A stretch of 64,000 nt of DNA from Gillisia xinjiangensis (GCF_046298265.1 NZ_JBKAHK010000004.1:1-64000); one strand, 5' to 3'. Shown: positions 25,399-34,298, counted from the stretch's first letter. Numbers and translations: made by a program. Notes: generated by a model from the sequence alone, not told the origin.

Positions 25399-25416
25399 CA
25401 AATCAAAAATATAAGA

Positions 25417-25620
25417 ATGACTTTTCTCAATAAACACAGGCTAACTATCCTTGGAATCTTCCTTGGTGCAATTGCAGGCTATCTTTATTATCATTTTATA
25501 GGCTGTGTAAGCGGAACTTGCAGCATTACTTCAAAACCCTTAAACAGCACGGCATATGGTGCTTTAATGGGCGGATTGCTGCTGAATTTATTCAATACAA
25601 AAACCTCTAAATCCGTATAA
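25417..25620 (+). CDS. Small membrane protein, DUF6132-like
   Basis: 67 aa from ATG at 25417 (MTFLNKHRLTILGIF). An earlier in-frame GTG at 25351 lies inside the operator and is rejected. Two membrane segments are seen. The first ends in YLYYHFIGCVSGTCSITSKP, which has a Cys pair (GC..GTC) typical of DUF6132, and the second is AYGALMGGLLLNLF. Members often sit next to rhodanese or sulfide-handling genes, as here. The paired cysteines could bind sulfur or metal. Function is not known. Confidence 0.75.
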   Translation: MTFLNKHRLTILGIFLGAIAGYLYYHFIGCVSGTCSITSKPLNSTAYGALMGGLLLNLFNTKTSKSV

Positions 25621-25665
25621 TATGTATACAAGAGTCTAATTTGTCAATTTCAAAAAACTTAATTA

Positions 25666-25980
25666 ATGTTAAACACTTTAAAAGAATTATTAGGATTTGG
25701 TCCTAAAACCGATTACGCAGAACTCAAACGAAACGGTGCGATTATCCTGGATGTTCGTACCAAAAATGAATTTGCAGATGGACATATTAAAAATTCCATC
25801 AATATCCCTGTAAACACACTGCTCCAGAATTTAAATAAACTCAAAAATAAGAATACTCCAATTATAACCTGCTGTGCTACCGGAAATCGGAGCGGAATGG
25901 CGAAAAGGGTTTTGAAATCCAAAGGTTATGATCAGGTTTATAATGGAGGTGGGTGGAAAAGTCTTAACAATAAACTTTAA
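25666..25980 (+). CDS. Rhodanese-like sulfurtransferase
   Basis: A 104-aa single rhodanese domain without signal peptide. It shows ILDVRTKNEFADGHIKNSINIP (the domain opening) and the active-site loop C70-ATGNRS (C-x2-G-x-R-S form). GYDQVYNGGGW ends the domain. It would move sulfane sulfur from a donor such as thiosulfate or a persulfide to an acceptor in the cytosol. It follows the DUF6132-like gene by 45 bp and shares its promoter and operator. A role in sulfur-stress handling is therefore likely. Confidence 0.92.
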   Translation: MLNTLKELLGFGPKTDYAELKRNGAIILDVRTKNEFADGHIKNSINIPVNTLLQNLNKLKNKNTPIITCCATGNRSGMAKRVLKSKGYDQVYNGGGWKSLNNKL

Positions 25981-26060
25981 ATATTTAACATATTGAAAAC
26001 TAATTAATTAGCGCTTATTTAAGAGTGATTTTTTCAGATTTTTCATACTTTAAAATAAAA

Positions 26061-26285
26061 ATGAAAAATACTGCCATCAAATTGGTTTGGGCTACCACAA
26101 TTTTTTTGATTGTAGTAGCCATATTGTCCTCTCTAAATTTTTCTTTTTCATTGATCTTTTATTTAGTGGTTTTTGGCCAGCTGCTTTTAATCTTTACCGT
26201 TTATAAAGTACTTACCGATGATTATAAAACAGACAAGACTTTTGACAATTGGTATGAAGATCATCCAAAACACGAAGACGAATAA
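26061..26285 (+). CDS. Small two-helix membrane protein
   Basis: 74 aa from ATG at 26061 (MKNTAIKLVWATTIF). An earlier in-frame ATG at 26025 would add 12 residues, but the hydrophobic helix follows the later one more closely. Two membrane segments (about 8-25 and 30-48) end in a charged tail (DDYKTDKTFDNWYEDHPKHEDE minus its ends). It has no family that I recognise with certainty. It sits 80 bp after the rhodanese gene and is followed by a strong terminator, so it is probably the last gene of the operon. Confidence 0.65.
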   Translation: MKNTAIKLVWATTIFLIVVAILSSLNFSFSLIFYLVVFGQLLLIFTVYKVLTDDYKTDKTFDNWYEDHPKHEDE

Positions 26286-26326
26286 TAAAGCAGCAATTTT
26301 ATCTATTATCCAGGATTGCCAGATTT

Positions 26327-26354
26327 AACCTGAAAATAATTTTCAGGTTTTTTT
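26327..26354 (+). terminator. Rho-independent terminator
   Basis: AACCTGAAAA and TTTTCAGGTT form a perfect 10-bp stem with a 3-base loop, followed by TTTTTTG. It ends the DUF6132/rhodanese/membrane-protein unit before deoC. Confidence 0.9.
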
Positions 26355-26419
26355 GTTTAAAAGGAAATACTTTGTACAATTCCTTTAACTTTATTGTGGA
26401 CTAAATTCAGCACTTAAAT

Positions 26420-27073
26420 ATGCATTTAAACAAGTATATAGATCACACTTTACTGAAATCAACAGCTACAATTCAGGAAATAGAAACTCTTTGTTCTGAA
26501 GCCCTGGAGTACGACTTTTACGCCGTTTGTGTAAACGGATGTTATGTGAAAACCGCAAAATCTGTATTAAATAAATCTGATGTAAAGATCGCAGCAGTAA
26601 TAGGATTTCCGCTTGGAGCAATGAGTACAGCTGCAAAAATAGCTGAAGCGGAGTTTTGCATAGCCGATGGCGCCGATGAAATAGATATGGTGATCAATAT
26701 TGGTTGGGTAAAATCTGGCGAGAACAAACGTGTCGAATCGGAAATTTCAGCGATTAAAAAAGCCATCGGAAACAAAGTTTTAAAAGTGATTATTGAAACC
26801 TGTTATCTTTCAGAAGTAGAAAAAAGGGCTTCCTGTCTGGCCGCACTGAATGCAAAAGCAGATTTCGTCAAAACATCTACTGGCTTCGGGACCGGAGGAG
26901 CAACACCGGAGGATGTAAAACTTATGAAGGAAGTTGTTGGAGACAAGCTTCAGATAAAAGCTTCCGGCGGAATTAAGGATAAAAGAACAGCCATCAATTA
27001 TATCAATATGGGGGTGAGCAGATTGGGAACTTCCTCTGGGATCGTACTGCTAACTTCAAAAGACAAAATTTAA
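26420..27073 (+). CDS. deoC: Deoxyribose-phosphate aldolase
   Basis: A 217-aa protein of usual length for the short DeoC class. It cleaves 2-deoxyribose 5-phosphate to acetaldehyde and glyceraldehyde 3-phosphate, in the cytosol. Visible signs are IDHTLLK at the start, VIGFPLGAMST, GADEIDMVINIG, the Schiff-base Lys151 in DFVKTSTGFG, and the second Lys in IKASGGIK. The stop overlaps the start of deoD by one base (TAATG), so the two nucleoside-salvage enzymes are translationally coupled. Together they degrade purine deoxynucleosides to base and central metabolites. Confidence 0.97.
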   Translation: MHLNKYIDHTLLKSTATIQEIETLCSEALEYDFYAVCVNGCYVKTAKSVLNKSDVKIAAVIGFPLGAMSTAAKIAEAEFCIADGADEIDMVINIGWVKSGENKRVESEISAIKKAIGNKVLKVIIETCYLSEVEKRASCLAALNAKADFVKTSTGFGTGGATPEDVKLMKEVVGDKLQIKASGGIKDKRTAINYINMGVSRLGTSSGIVLLTSKDKI

Positions 27074-27774
27074 TGAGTACACATATACAAGCCGAAAAAG
27101 GAGAAATTGCAGAAACTATTTTATTGCCCGGAGACCCTTTAAGGGCCAAATGGATCGCCGAAACATTTTTTAAAAATCATGTATGTTATAATAAAGTTCG
27201 GGGGATGCTGGGATATACCGGAACTTATAAAGGCAAGCGCATATCGGTACAGGGAACCGGCATGGGAATCCCTTCCACCCTGATCTATTGCCATGAACTC
27301 ATCAATAATTTTGGTGTTAAAAACCTCATCCGGGTTGGATCTGCTGGTTCTTATCAGGAAAATGTCGGGCTTCGTGATATTGTGATTGCTATGTCCGCAT
27401 CTTCTACTTCCGGAATAAATAATTCCCGGTTTAAAAATGCCGATTATGCGCCCACCGCCAACTTTGATCTTTTTTTAAAAGCGGCTTTATATGCCAAAGA
27501 AAACAACATTTCCATCAAAGCGGGAAATATACTTTCTTCAGATGAGTTTTATGAAGACGATCCCGAAGCTTATAAAAAATGGGCAGAATTCGGGGTGCTG
27601 TGCGTAGAGATGGAAACAGCCGGGTTATATACCATCGCGGCAAAACATAACGTAAACGCACTTTCTATATTAACAATTTCCGATTCCCTTGTTACAGGAG
27701 AACATCTTTCTTCAGAAGACAGGGAACAATCCTTTTCAAAAATGATAGAAATTGCACTGGGAACGGTTTCCTGA
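27073..27774 (+). CDS. deoD: Purine nucleoside phosphorylase
   Basis: A 233-aa DeoD-type (hexameric) phosphorylase. The phosphate-binding start LLPGDPLRAKWIAE, GTGMGIPS, IRVGSAGSY and the substrate loop VEMETAGLYTIA are present. The catalytic Asp occurs in TISDSLVTGE. It splits purine (deoxy)nucleosides with phosphate into base and (deoxy)ribose 1-phosphate in the cytosol. It overlaps deoC by one base. The phosphopentomutase that would link the two reactions is not in this window. Confidence 0.97.
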   Translation: MSTHIQAEKGEIAETILLPGDPLRAKWIAETFFKNHVCYNKVRGMLGYTGTYKGKRISVQGTGMGIPSTLIYCHELINNFGVKNLIRVGSAGSYQENVGLRDIVIAMSASSTSGINNSRFKNADYAPTANFDLFLKAALYAKENNISIKAGNILSSDEFYEDDPEAYKKWAEFGVLCVEMETAGLYTIAAKHNVNALSILTISDSLVTGEHLSSEDREQSFSKMIEIALGTVS

Positions 27775-27790
27775 ATAGCACAAGAAAATC

Positions 27791-27886
27791 AAAAACCTCG
27801 GGGCAAGCCCACAAGGTATCAGTTAGAAAATACTTTTAAAAATTCGAGGAAAGCCTTGGAGAATTAAACCCTTAATGAGGGATTAA
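27791..27886 (+). repeat. Dispersed intergenic repeat, CCTCGGGGCAAGCC type, copy 1
   Basis: It starts AAAAACCTCGGGGCAAGCCC, contains AATACTTTTAAAAATTCGAG and ends with a CCCTTAATGAGGG dyad. The same three blocks in the same order occur at 59634-59756, and a diverged form at 52834-52920. Confidence 0.7.
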
Positions 27887-27954
27887 TTTTTGTAGCTTGC
27901 GTATTGGCATTTTCCAAACCTAAAAACATTTCATTTCTCAACAAATATTTATTT

Positions 27955-28043
27955 ATGAAATGAGCATAACCGAAACACGTTACAAGCACCTATTAAGATA
28001 TGCGAATTGCATATAACCAATAAAAAACAATAAATATCTACAG
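27955..28043 (+). promoter_or_regulatory. Conserved leader element, copy 1 (before aldo/keto reductase)
   Basis: It begins ATGAAATGAGCATAA, then AAACACG...GCACC, a TATGCGAATTGCATA dyad, and CCAATAAAAAACAATAAATA just before the start codon. The same 5' block, hairpin position and 3' block precede glgP (37109 to 36993, minus) and a dead secreted-protein gene (38390-38500). A shared 5'-UTR element is inferred. Confidence 0.55.
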
Positions 28044-29042
28044 ATGAAACATTACACTCCGGCAAATAACCGATATGAAAAAATGCAGTATCGCCGCTGC
28101 GGAAAAAGCGGGATAAAACTTCCTTTATTATCGCTTGGATTATGGCATAATTTCGGGGATAACGATAATCTGGAAACCTCAAGGGAGCTCTTAAGAACGG
28201 CCTTTGACAATGGGATCACACATTTTGATCTTGCAAACAATTATGGTCCTCCTTATGGTTCTGCCGAAAGGAATTTCGGAAAAATTTTTAAAGAGGATTT
28301 TGTTCAGCTTCGGGATGAATTGATAATTTCCACAAAAGCCGGATGGGATATGTGGCCGGGACCTTACGGCAATTTCGGTTCACGGAAATATCTAATCGCA
28401 AGTCTGGATCAGTCCTTAAACCGAATGGGGCTGGATTATGTGGATATATTTTACCATCACCGACCAGATCCTGAAACACCATTGGAAGAAACCATGGGTG
28501 CACTTGACCAAATAGTGCGTCAGGGAAAAGCCTTATATGTTGGGATTTCCCAATATTCTGCAGAAGATACGGCCAAAGCTGCAGAAATATTAAAAGAACA
28601 AAAAACTCCCTTTTTAATACACCAGCCCAGGTACAATATGCTGGACAGATGGGTGGAAAATGGCCTTTTGGACACCCTGGAACACTACGGACTGGGAAGC
28701 ATTGTTTTCTCTCCTTTGGAGCAGGGAATCCTTACCTCAAAATATTTGAAAGAAATTCCTGAAGATTCCAGGGCTGCAATTGAAGGAGGATATCTCGATA
28801 AATCTCAAATTACCCCTGCCCTTATTGATAAGGTTGGGAAACTGAATGAAATTGCTCAAAGCAGGAATCAAAGTCTGGCGCAAATGGCCATTTGCTGGTT
28901 GTTAAAAGATAACAGGATTACATCTGTACTGGTAGGAGTGAGCAAAGTTTCACAGCTGGAAAACAACATTGAAGCCTTGAATAATTTAGAATTTACTTCA
29001 GAAGAATTACATGAAATTGAACAAATTTTAAAAAAGGATTGA
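28044..29042 (+). CDS. Aldo/keto reductase, YghZ-like
   Basis: A 332-aa protein. The start at 28044 is supported by alignment with E. coli YghZ, which has the same NPERY..MQYRYCGKSG opening (here ANNRYEKMQYRRCGKSG). Further matches are LSLGLWHNFG, THFDLANNYGPP with catalytic Tyr, STKAGWDMWPGPYG, DIFYHHRPDPETP and the NADPH site near SVLVGVSK. YghZ reduces L-glyceraldehyde 3-phosphate and other aldehydes, including methylglyoxal. A detoxifying aldehyde reductase is therefore likely. It is preceded by leader copy 1, so it may be regulated together with glgP. Confidence 0.92.
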   Translation: MKHYTPANNRYEKMQYRRCGKSGIKLPLLSLGLWHNFGDNDNLETSRELLRTAFDNGITHFDLANNYGPPYGSAERNFGKIFKEDFVQLRDELIISTKAGWDMWPGPYGNFGSRKYLIASLDQSLNRMGLDYVDIFYHHRPDPETPLEETMGALDQIVRQGKALYVGISQYSAEDTAKAAEILKEQKTPFLIHQPRYNMLDRWVENGLLDTLEHYGLGSIVFSPLEQGILTSKYLKEIPEDSRAAIEGGYLDKSQITPALIDKVGKLNEIAQSRNQSLAQMAICWLLKDNRITSVLVGVSKVSQLENNIEALNNLEFTSEELHEIEQILKKD

Positions 29043-29295
29043 AAGGTTTCAAAAAAAAACTATTCCAAACGTGACACCGATTAATAAGTGCTTTTTCAGT
29101 TGAATTCTATGACTATTACCTATAATCTTATTAAAATTCAGCCTTAATATTAACTTTCAAAAACAGGTCTTTCAAAGAAAACAGGTGGGATTCTTCTTTT
29201 AAGGAGATTATTCCACCTATTTTTGTGGCTCAAAGTCTATTGTTTTTCACCTACGTATGCTGGCCCTAAGGAATTTTTAATTTATTATTCCGGTC

Positions 29296-29550
29296 ATGAA
29301 TACAGCTTTTGAATTTGAAGTACATTCCGAGGAATTGAACCTTGTCAACAATCTGAAAAATCAGGTGGATGAGATCTATCAGGAACAAGCTATTTTCGCA
29401 CTATCTCTCGAAACCCTGGAACTAACCCGAAGATTTTGTCAATCCTATTCTCTTGTCAAAAATATAAACGGAGTTATTCCCAGAGAATTTAATAAATTCG
29501 TTTCGCTTTCCAGACATTTGGGACGAAACCCTCTTCAGGAGCTAAAATAA
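29296..29550 (+). CDS. Small hypothetical protein
   Basis: 84 aa, soluble, mostly helical by composition, with no signal peptide and no motif that I recognise. It begins MNTAFEFEVHSEELNLV and ends RHLGRNPLQELK. It stands alone between the aldo/keto reductase and tRNA-Arg, in the same direction. Amino-acid use looks like a real gene, and its length is above chance for this AT-rich region, but nothing about function can be said. Confidence 0.55.
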   Translation: MNTAFEFEVHSEELNLVNNLKNQVDEIYQEQAIFALSLETLELTRRFCQSYSLVKNINGVIPREFNKFVSLSRHLGRNPLQELK

Positions 29551-29636
29551 TTTCGCTTCATCCAATTTCATATAATCTGAAAATAAAGCAGTTAAGTATT
29601 TTCCCTGCATAAATATCTATTTTGAATAAAAAAACC

Positions 29637-29666
29637 TTGTTTTAAATAGAAAGAAACCTATATTTG
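29637..29666 (+). promoter_or_regulatory. Flavobacterial promoter of tRNA-Arg
   Basis: TTG (29637-29639), a 19-bp spacer and TATATTTG (29659-29666) match the TTG/TAnnTTTG consensus. The tRNA starts 13 bp after the -7 element. Confidence 0.75.
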
Positions 29667-29678
29667 CACCGCGAAAAT

Positions 29679-29752
29679 GGTCGCGTAGCTCAGTTGGATA
29701 GAGCACCTGCCTTCTAAGCAGGCGGTCCCAGGTTCGAATCCTGGCGCGATCA
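29679..29752 (+). tRNA. tRNA-Arg(TCT)
   Basis: A 74-nt cloverleaf. The acceptor stem is GGTCGCG/CGCGATC with discriminator A. The D-arm has AGCTCAGTTGGATAGAGC. The anticodon stem CCTGC/GCAGG encloses CTTCTAA, anticodon TCT. The T-arm is CCAGGTTCGAATCCTGG. No CCA is encoded. A terminator hairpin follows 5 bases later. Confidence 0.97.
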
Positions 29753-29757
29753 CTAAT

Positions 29758-29790
29758 GTAAACCCCTGTAAACCAGGGGTTTACACTTTT
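29758..29790 (+). terminator. Terminator of tRNA-Arg
   Basis: GTAAACCCCTG and CAGGGGTTTAC form a perfect 11-bp stem with a 5-base loop, followed by a T-rich run (29785-29788). Confidence 0.92.
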
Positions 29791-31187
29791 ATACAGGTTG
29801 CTCAAGTTTTATGTTTTTTAGATTTACGCACACTTTACGCACTCTTAAATTTTCCTCAATATTTTACTAAATTTTAATCCTTTTTAGGCTGTTTTGATGA
29901 ACTGAATTAGTTATTTAATTGCAATTTTAATCAAATTATAAAAATAAAATAATTTAGACTACCGCAATTGGACACCTACCAAGACCAAAATCATCAATTT
30001 TCTAGTTACCTAAAACCTTAAAATGGAGTATTTTTTTGCTTATTCTCAGCCTGTTATTCTCCTTTGAATAGATCAAGAAATATTATTTTTAAAAAAATTG
30101 TAAAGAAAAAAGGAATACTAATATCATATTTAGAATACCCAACCCCTCAGCAAATTCCCCTCCCTTTCGTTGCTCTGCATTTCAAGGAAAGCGCTTCGTG
30201 AAAAAAAGGTCTTGGACACAGACAAAAAAGGGAAACCCTACATTGCGCTAATCCGGTTAAAAGCAGATCAAAAAATGGTAATGCGAGGGCTCTATGGGAA
30301 GTAAATCAAAACCCAGCAGAACATTTTTCAGTTCAATCTATATCCCGTTTTTTCATCCTTAAAATCAAAAATGAAAACGCTCCGGATATAAAAAGTAAAT
30401 CTGCAAAAAGTTTCTGAAAAATATTAAAATACATCTTGATGTTTTTTGGTGGTTTTTGATATTTTCGTCCAGTTCTATCGGCAATACATACACCAATTCA
30501 TACCAATAAACATCAAATTTAATTTCACTTAAACTTTGAATTTTCAATACTGTCTACACCTTCTTTTTATTAACTTTAAGTAGCTAAAAGCAAGCATAGT
30601 ATGATGATTTTGGAACGTTTCGCGATTTTCACCCCTAAGGTGAGCGCAAAGCTCCTGGAGTTTTATAAGTACCTGCTTCGGGAGGCTGAGTAGCAACTGG
30701 GTCAAATCTTTTTTACCTGCTGTTTTTACGGAGGATTTAAGTTTAATTCAGAATTTTTCATGTCCCGCTGTGCAAAGCCTCCTGACTTTGAGCCACCAAT
30801 CACGCATTTATTACCTGGCACTTACCTAACGTTTAACTTCGTTAAATCTTCGATTTCCCGATTGTAGCCGGGAATGACGAAGGTAATATGTGGTTATTCT
30901 CTCTTCGATTCCTGCCCCTTCAGCAATTATATTTTACGATTTACTTATTCAGTGAAAATTTATGTCTGTAAGGAAAAAATAAATTTAAATATCCGGTTAA
31001 ATTCGTAACTTTTACTGTATTAAGCTGAATTTTAATTGTTTAAAAACATTATTGATCCTATAAAAGTTTTATATAACTCTTAAAAAAACATATTATATAT
31101 AGTTCCGTAGGACCTAATATGATTTTTTAACGGACAATACTGGTTTAAAAAATAAAATTGGTACTTAAGCAGCCAATTATCAAAGGA
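29791..31187. other. Gene-poor region downstream of tRNA-Arg
   Basis: About 1.4 kb without an intact gene. One + strand trace (about 30188-30305) reads GKRFVKKKVLDTDKKGKPYI and on to a stop, with coding-like character but no recognisable family; it may be the tail of a lost gene. A 38-bp hairpin repeat is at 30765-30802 and a small CCCG...CGGG hairpin near 30860. The place next to a tRNA fits an old, deleted insertion, but no tRNA-Arg fragment was found to prove it. Confidence 0.5.
30765..30802 (+). repeat. 38-bp hairpin repeat, copy 1
   Basis: It matches 34468-34505 at 36 of 38 positions, same orientation. The core CAAAGTC-AGGA-G(A/G)CTTTG (read on the minus strand) folds into a 7-bp hairpin. 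The change between copies keeps pairing through a G-T wobble. Confidence 0.8.
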
Positions 31188-31195
31188 TAAATTTG
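31188..31195 (+). promoter_or_regulatory. -7 promoter element upstream of the LytS-type kinase
   Basis: TAAATTTG fits TAnnTTTG. The nearest upstream TTG (31158-31160) is 27 bp away, longer than usual. The element overlaps a possible TTG start at 31193, which favours ATG at 31265 as the real start of the kinase. Confidence 0.45.
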
Positions 31196-31264
31196 ATCTC
31201 CCCTTCCCCCAAAAATTTTTATCAGCTTTTTCAGTCAGAAATAAATATTCATTTTAAATATGAA

Positions 31265-32323
31265 ATGGTGGATAAATGGTTTAAAACAATAGGCTTGCAT
31301 ATTCTTTTCTGGATATTGGTCGTGTTATATTTTGCCTGGGGATTCGGTCTGGGTGTTCAACCCATGAAATCTGTTTTAAATGCAATGTTCTTTGTTCCCG
31401 GCCATTTAATTATAGTTTACAGCCTGCTGTATTTTTTGGTTCCCAAATATCTCTTAAATCGGAAATACTGGCAATTTTTTTCAGGCTTTGTTATTTTAAT
31501 AGGAATATGCGGAATTTATACCATTGTAGCACAACTGTCACTTACAGGAAATCCGAGCCTTCAGGGAGCAACATTCACTGTTGGCAGGAATATCCTTCCA
31601 TTCATTCATATTGCCGCCATAGCTGCGTCTATCAAACTTCTTAAATTTTGGTATATTCAAAAAAAACATACCCTTGAAGCCGAACAGCAAAGAACAGTGG
31701 CTGAACTCCAATTATTGAAGGCTCAACTTCATCCCCATTTTTTATTTAACACCCTTAACAACCTGTATTCCCATACGCTCGAATTTTCACCGAAATCGCC
31801 GGAAATCGTTTTAAGGCTTTCTGCATTGCTAAGGTTTATGATCTATGAAAGTAACGCTCAAAGAATTTCTTTAACAAAGGAACTCGGCCTGTTGCAAAAT
31901 TACATTTCTTTGGAAAAATTGCGGTATGGAGAGCGGTTGGATTTGTCTGTAAATATTACCGGAGATATTGAAAGATACCAGATTGCACCGTTATTATTAC
32001 TTCCATTTCTGGAAAATGCTTTTAAGCATGGAACCAGTAGACAAATAGATCAATTCTGGATAAGCCTCAATCTGTCGCTGGATGGTTCCCTAATGAAATT
32101 CAAACTTATCAATAGTATTGATCCCCTACAAAACCATGACCTATCCAGGCAAGGTGGTTTAGGGCTAAAAAACAGTATTAAAAGGCTTGAAATTTTATAC
32201 AAGGGTACTTATGAATTGAACACGCAAAAATTGGAGGAGGTATATGTGATTTGCCTTGAACTTCAATTAGAAGAACTGGAAGACCAATATATAGATAAAT
32301 TACAATTATCCAAAACCCTATGA
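31265..32323 (+). CDS. LytS/YehU-type sensor histidine kinase
   Basis: 352 aa from ATG at 31265 (MVDKWFKTIGLHILFW); an alternative TTG at 31193 overlaps a likely promoter. Four membrane segments (about 8-130) are followed by a short coiled coil. The His-kinase family motif LKAQLHPHFLFNTLNNLYS has phospho-acceptor His156. The HATPase has an N box LLLPFLENAFKHG and a late GGLGLKNSIKRLE. It belongs to the family that pairs with LytTR regulators, and the next gene, overlapping by 4 bases (ATGA), is such a regulator. The signal is probably at the membrane. The TTHB210-like lipoprotein downstream is a candidate target. Confidence 0.93.
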   Translation: MVDKWFKTIGLHILFWILVVLYFAWGFGLGVQPMKSVLNAMFFVPGHLIIVYSLLYFLVPKYLLNRKYWQFFSGFVILIGICGIYTIVAQLSLTGNPSLQGATFTVGRNILPFIHIAAIAASIKLLKFWYIQKKHTLEAEQQRTVAELQLLKAQLHPHFLFNTLNNLYSHTLEFSPKSPEIVLRLSALLRFMIYESNAQRISLTKELGLLQNYISLEKLRYGERLDLSVNITGDIERYQIAPLLLLPFLENAFKHGTSRQIDQFWISLNLSLDGSLMKFKLINSIDPLQNHDLSRQGGLGLKNSIKRLEILYKGTYELNTQKLEEVYVICLELQLEELEDQYIDKLQLSKTL

Positions 32324-33054
32324 CCATGGCTTGTAAATGTATTATTGTTGACGATGAACCCCCGGCAATTAAGGTTTTGAAAAAATATATAGGGAATGTT
32401 CCCCAACTGGAAATTACGGCGAGTTGTAAAAATGCTTTTGAAGCATTGGACCTGCTTTCTCAGGAGAAGGTTGACCTTATCTTTCTGGATATTGATATGC
32501 CCAGACTTAATGGAACCCAATTTATAAGAACATTATTTCTCCCTCCAAAAGTAATTTTCACCACGGCTCATAAAGATTTTGCAATCGAGGCCTTTGAGCT
32601 TGATGCGGTTGATTATTTACTTAAACCTATTTCTTTTGAACGGTTTTTAAAAGCGGTGAATAAGGTTTTACATACTAATTATTCTTTAGCCGAAAAGCCA
32701 ACTTCCACGAGCAGTTTCGTTTATTTCAGAGCAGACAGAAAAATGATAAAGGTATTTTTAAATGAGATCCTGTACATTGAAAGCTTTAGGGACTATGTGG
32801 TAATCCATATGGAAAAGGCCAGGGAACTAAGGGTTAAGTTAACCCTTAATCATGTAGAAAAATTGCTGCCGTTTAACCAATTTTTAAGGATTCACAGATC
32901 TTTCCTTGTTTCTATAGATAAAATTACCGCCTTTACCAAAACCGATGTTGAAATTGGCAGGACTGAATTACCTATAGGGAAAAGTTTTACCTGCCATTTC
33001 CAAAGAATAATGCCCAATAATCCACAATTGCCGGGTGGAGTAGCCGAAAGATGA
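32320..33054 (+). CDS. LytTR-family response regulator
   Basis: A 244-aa protein. The receiver domain (1-120) has IIVDDEPPA and phospho-acceptor Asp in IFLDIDMPRLNG, and ends DAVDYLLKPISFERFL. The LytTR DNA-binding domain (about 145-235) shows IKVFLNEILYIESFRDYVVI and FLRIHRSFLVSIDKI. It overlaps the kinase gene by 4 bases, so the two are translated together as a classic pair. LytTR proteins bind paired direct repeats; none was identified with confidence upstream of the kinase or of the lipoprotein gene at 33411. Confidence 0.95.
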   Translation: MTMACKCIIVDDEPPAIKVLKKYIGNVPQLEITASCKNAFEALDLLSQEKVDLIFLDIDMPRLNGTQFIRTLFLPPKVIFTTAHKDFAIEAFELDAVDYLLKPISFERFLKAVNKVLHTNYSLAEKPTSTSSFVYFRADRKMIKVFLNEILYIESFRDYVVIHMEKARELRVKLTLNHVEKLLPFNQFLRIHRSFLVSIDKITAFTKTDVEIGRTELPIGKSFTCHFQRIMPNNPQLPGGVAER

Positions 33055-33410
33055 TTCCCTATTTTTAAAAAAAAAGCATAGAAGCCCGCACGGAATTAAT
33101 TTTTAGAACGCTATATACTTTCTATTAAAAAAATTTAAATATCAAATAGTACGGTTCTTTTAAAAAAACCGGACTACCTCATAGGAATTGTTATGGCTTA
33201 AGGAATCTTTTTAAGCTCCCTCAAATTGTTCTGGAAGACATACTATCAGAAAACGCGTACCGTACAGCTTGAATTAGAAACATCATATATTCAATCATTT
33301 GACTTCATAATTTAACCTTTCATCTACTAAAACAGTGTTTCTATGCGTTGAAAAAATATGGAGAACTTATTTAAATTAAATTTAAAAGAACAACCTAAAA
33401 AATTTCAACA
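33055..33410. other. Spacer before the TTHB210-like lipoprotein gene
   Basis: 356 bp with no gene. Likely holds the lipoprotein promoter, but no exact TTG/TAnnTTTG pair was found. Confidence 0.4.
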
Positions 33411-34250
33411 ATGAAAAATCTATTATTTAATTTTTGCGCGGCAAGCATTCTTCTTGCTTTTTCATCCTGTTCTCAAACGGATTTACAAGAGCCGCTTCCA
33501 GGGGAGGTAAATATGGAATCCTCCATGAAAAATGATGGTGAAGATTTTAGAAATTTTAAATCTGAAAAACTTCGGGTATTCAAAGGTCCACAGGTGCAAT
33601 ATGGGGAAGGGAAACTTCGATCTTTTGTAAGCCTAAATGATGAAAATTTTCCAGTAGAGATAGGGTTCATAATGACCCCTGAAATATTTGAAAATCTGGA
33701 AATCTTACCTCCCTTTGATATTGCTACTGTGTTACCCCTGCATTACAAGGCAAAAGAAGTTACTCCATTTGAACATTTGGTCCTGAAATGGTCAACGGGG
33801 CATCCACCAGCCTTTTTTGCCACACATTTTGATTTCTATTTTTACAAGATCTCAAAAGAAGAACGCTTGGCCATTCCTGAATATGATCTCACCACAGCTT
33901 CCGCTTTTACTCTCTATCCTCCAGATGGTTTTATGCCCGATGATTATGGAACCCCTCCTGGACAGGGGGGAGTATATCCGCAAATAGGGAAGCACTGGCT
34001 TCCTCTTAATTTACCTGCCTATCTACCTTTTACCAGTATCACGGTTCTTGGAACTTATAACGGCAAATCCATTTTTATTGAACCTATGGCCACAGTAGAT
34101 TTATTGCTTTCCAATCCGGACATTAGTGAACCTTATTCGCAACCAGAATTTTTTCAGGAGTCAACAAATTATCCTACCCGCTATAATATTTATGTAGACT
34201 CAAAAACCGGGGAGATCTATGTCACATTAAGCCATTTTGTGGCGCGATAA
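33411..34250 (+). CDS. Lipoprotein, TTHB210-like (DUF5602-like)
   Basis: A 279-aa lipoprotein; lipobox Cys20 in LAFSSCSQ. The mature part resembles TTHB210-like proteins. It has FEHLVLKWSTGHPP, then HFDFYFYKISKEERLAI, then IGKHWLPLN and GTYNGKSIFIEPMAT; the repeated His/Asp pairs could bind metal. In Thermus the TTHB210 gene is reported to be under an extracytoplasmic sigma factor. Here the neighbour is a LytS/LytTR pair in the same direction, which suggests envelope-stress control. It is expected to be anchored in the outer membrane or periplasm. A strong terminator follows. Family call is by motif memory and not certain. Confidence 0.6.
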   Translation: MKNLLFNFCAASILLAFSSCSQTDLQEPLPGEVNMESSMKNDGEDFRNFKSEKLRVFKGPQVQYGEGKLRSFVSLNDENFPVEIGFIMTPEIFENLEILPPFDIATVLPLHYKAKEVTPFEHLVLKWSTGHPPAFFATHFDFYFYKISKEERLAIPEYDLTTASAFTLYPPDGFMPDDYGTPPGQGGVYPQIGKHWLPLNLPAYLPFTSITVLGTYNGKSIFIEPMATVDLLLSNPDISEPYSQPEFFQESTNYPTRYNIYVDSKTGEIYVTLSHFVAR

Positions 34251-34274
34251 AAGTGTTCACATTTATTTAAATAA

Positions 34275-34298
34275 GAAGCCCCCGTAAAGGGGGTTTCT
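34275..34298 (+). terminator. Terminator of the TTHB210-like gene
   Basis: GAAGCCCCC/GGGGGTTTC stem with a GTAAA loop, followed by TTA. It is GC-rich for this genome. Confidence 0.85.

Noticed and set aside
25351..25416. Upstream extension of the DUF6132-like gene
   Set aside because: It would start inside the operator and cover the -7 element TAAATTTG; the ATG at 25417 follows a proper promoter.
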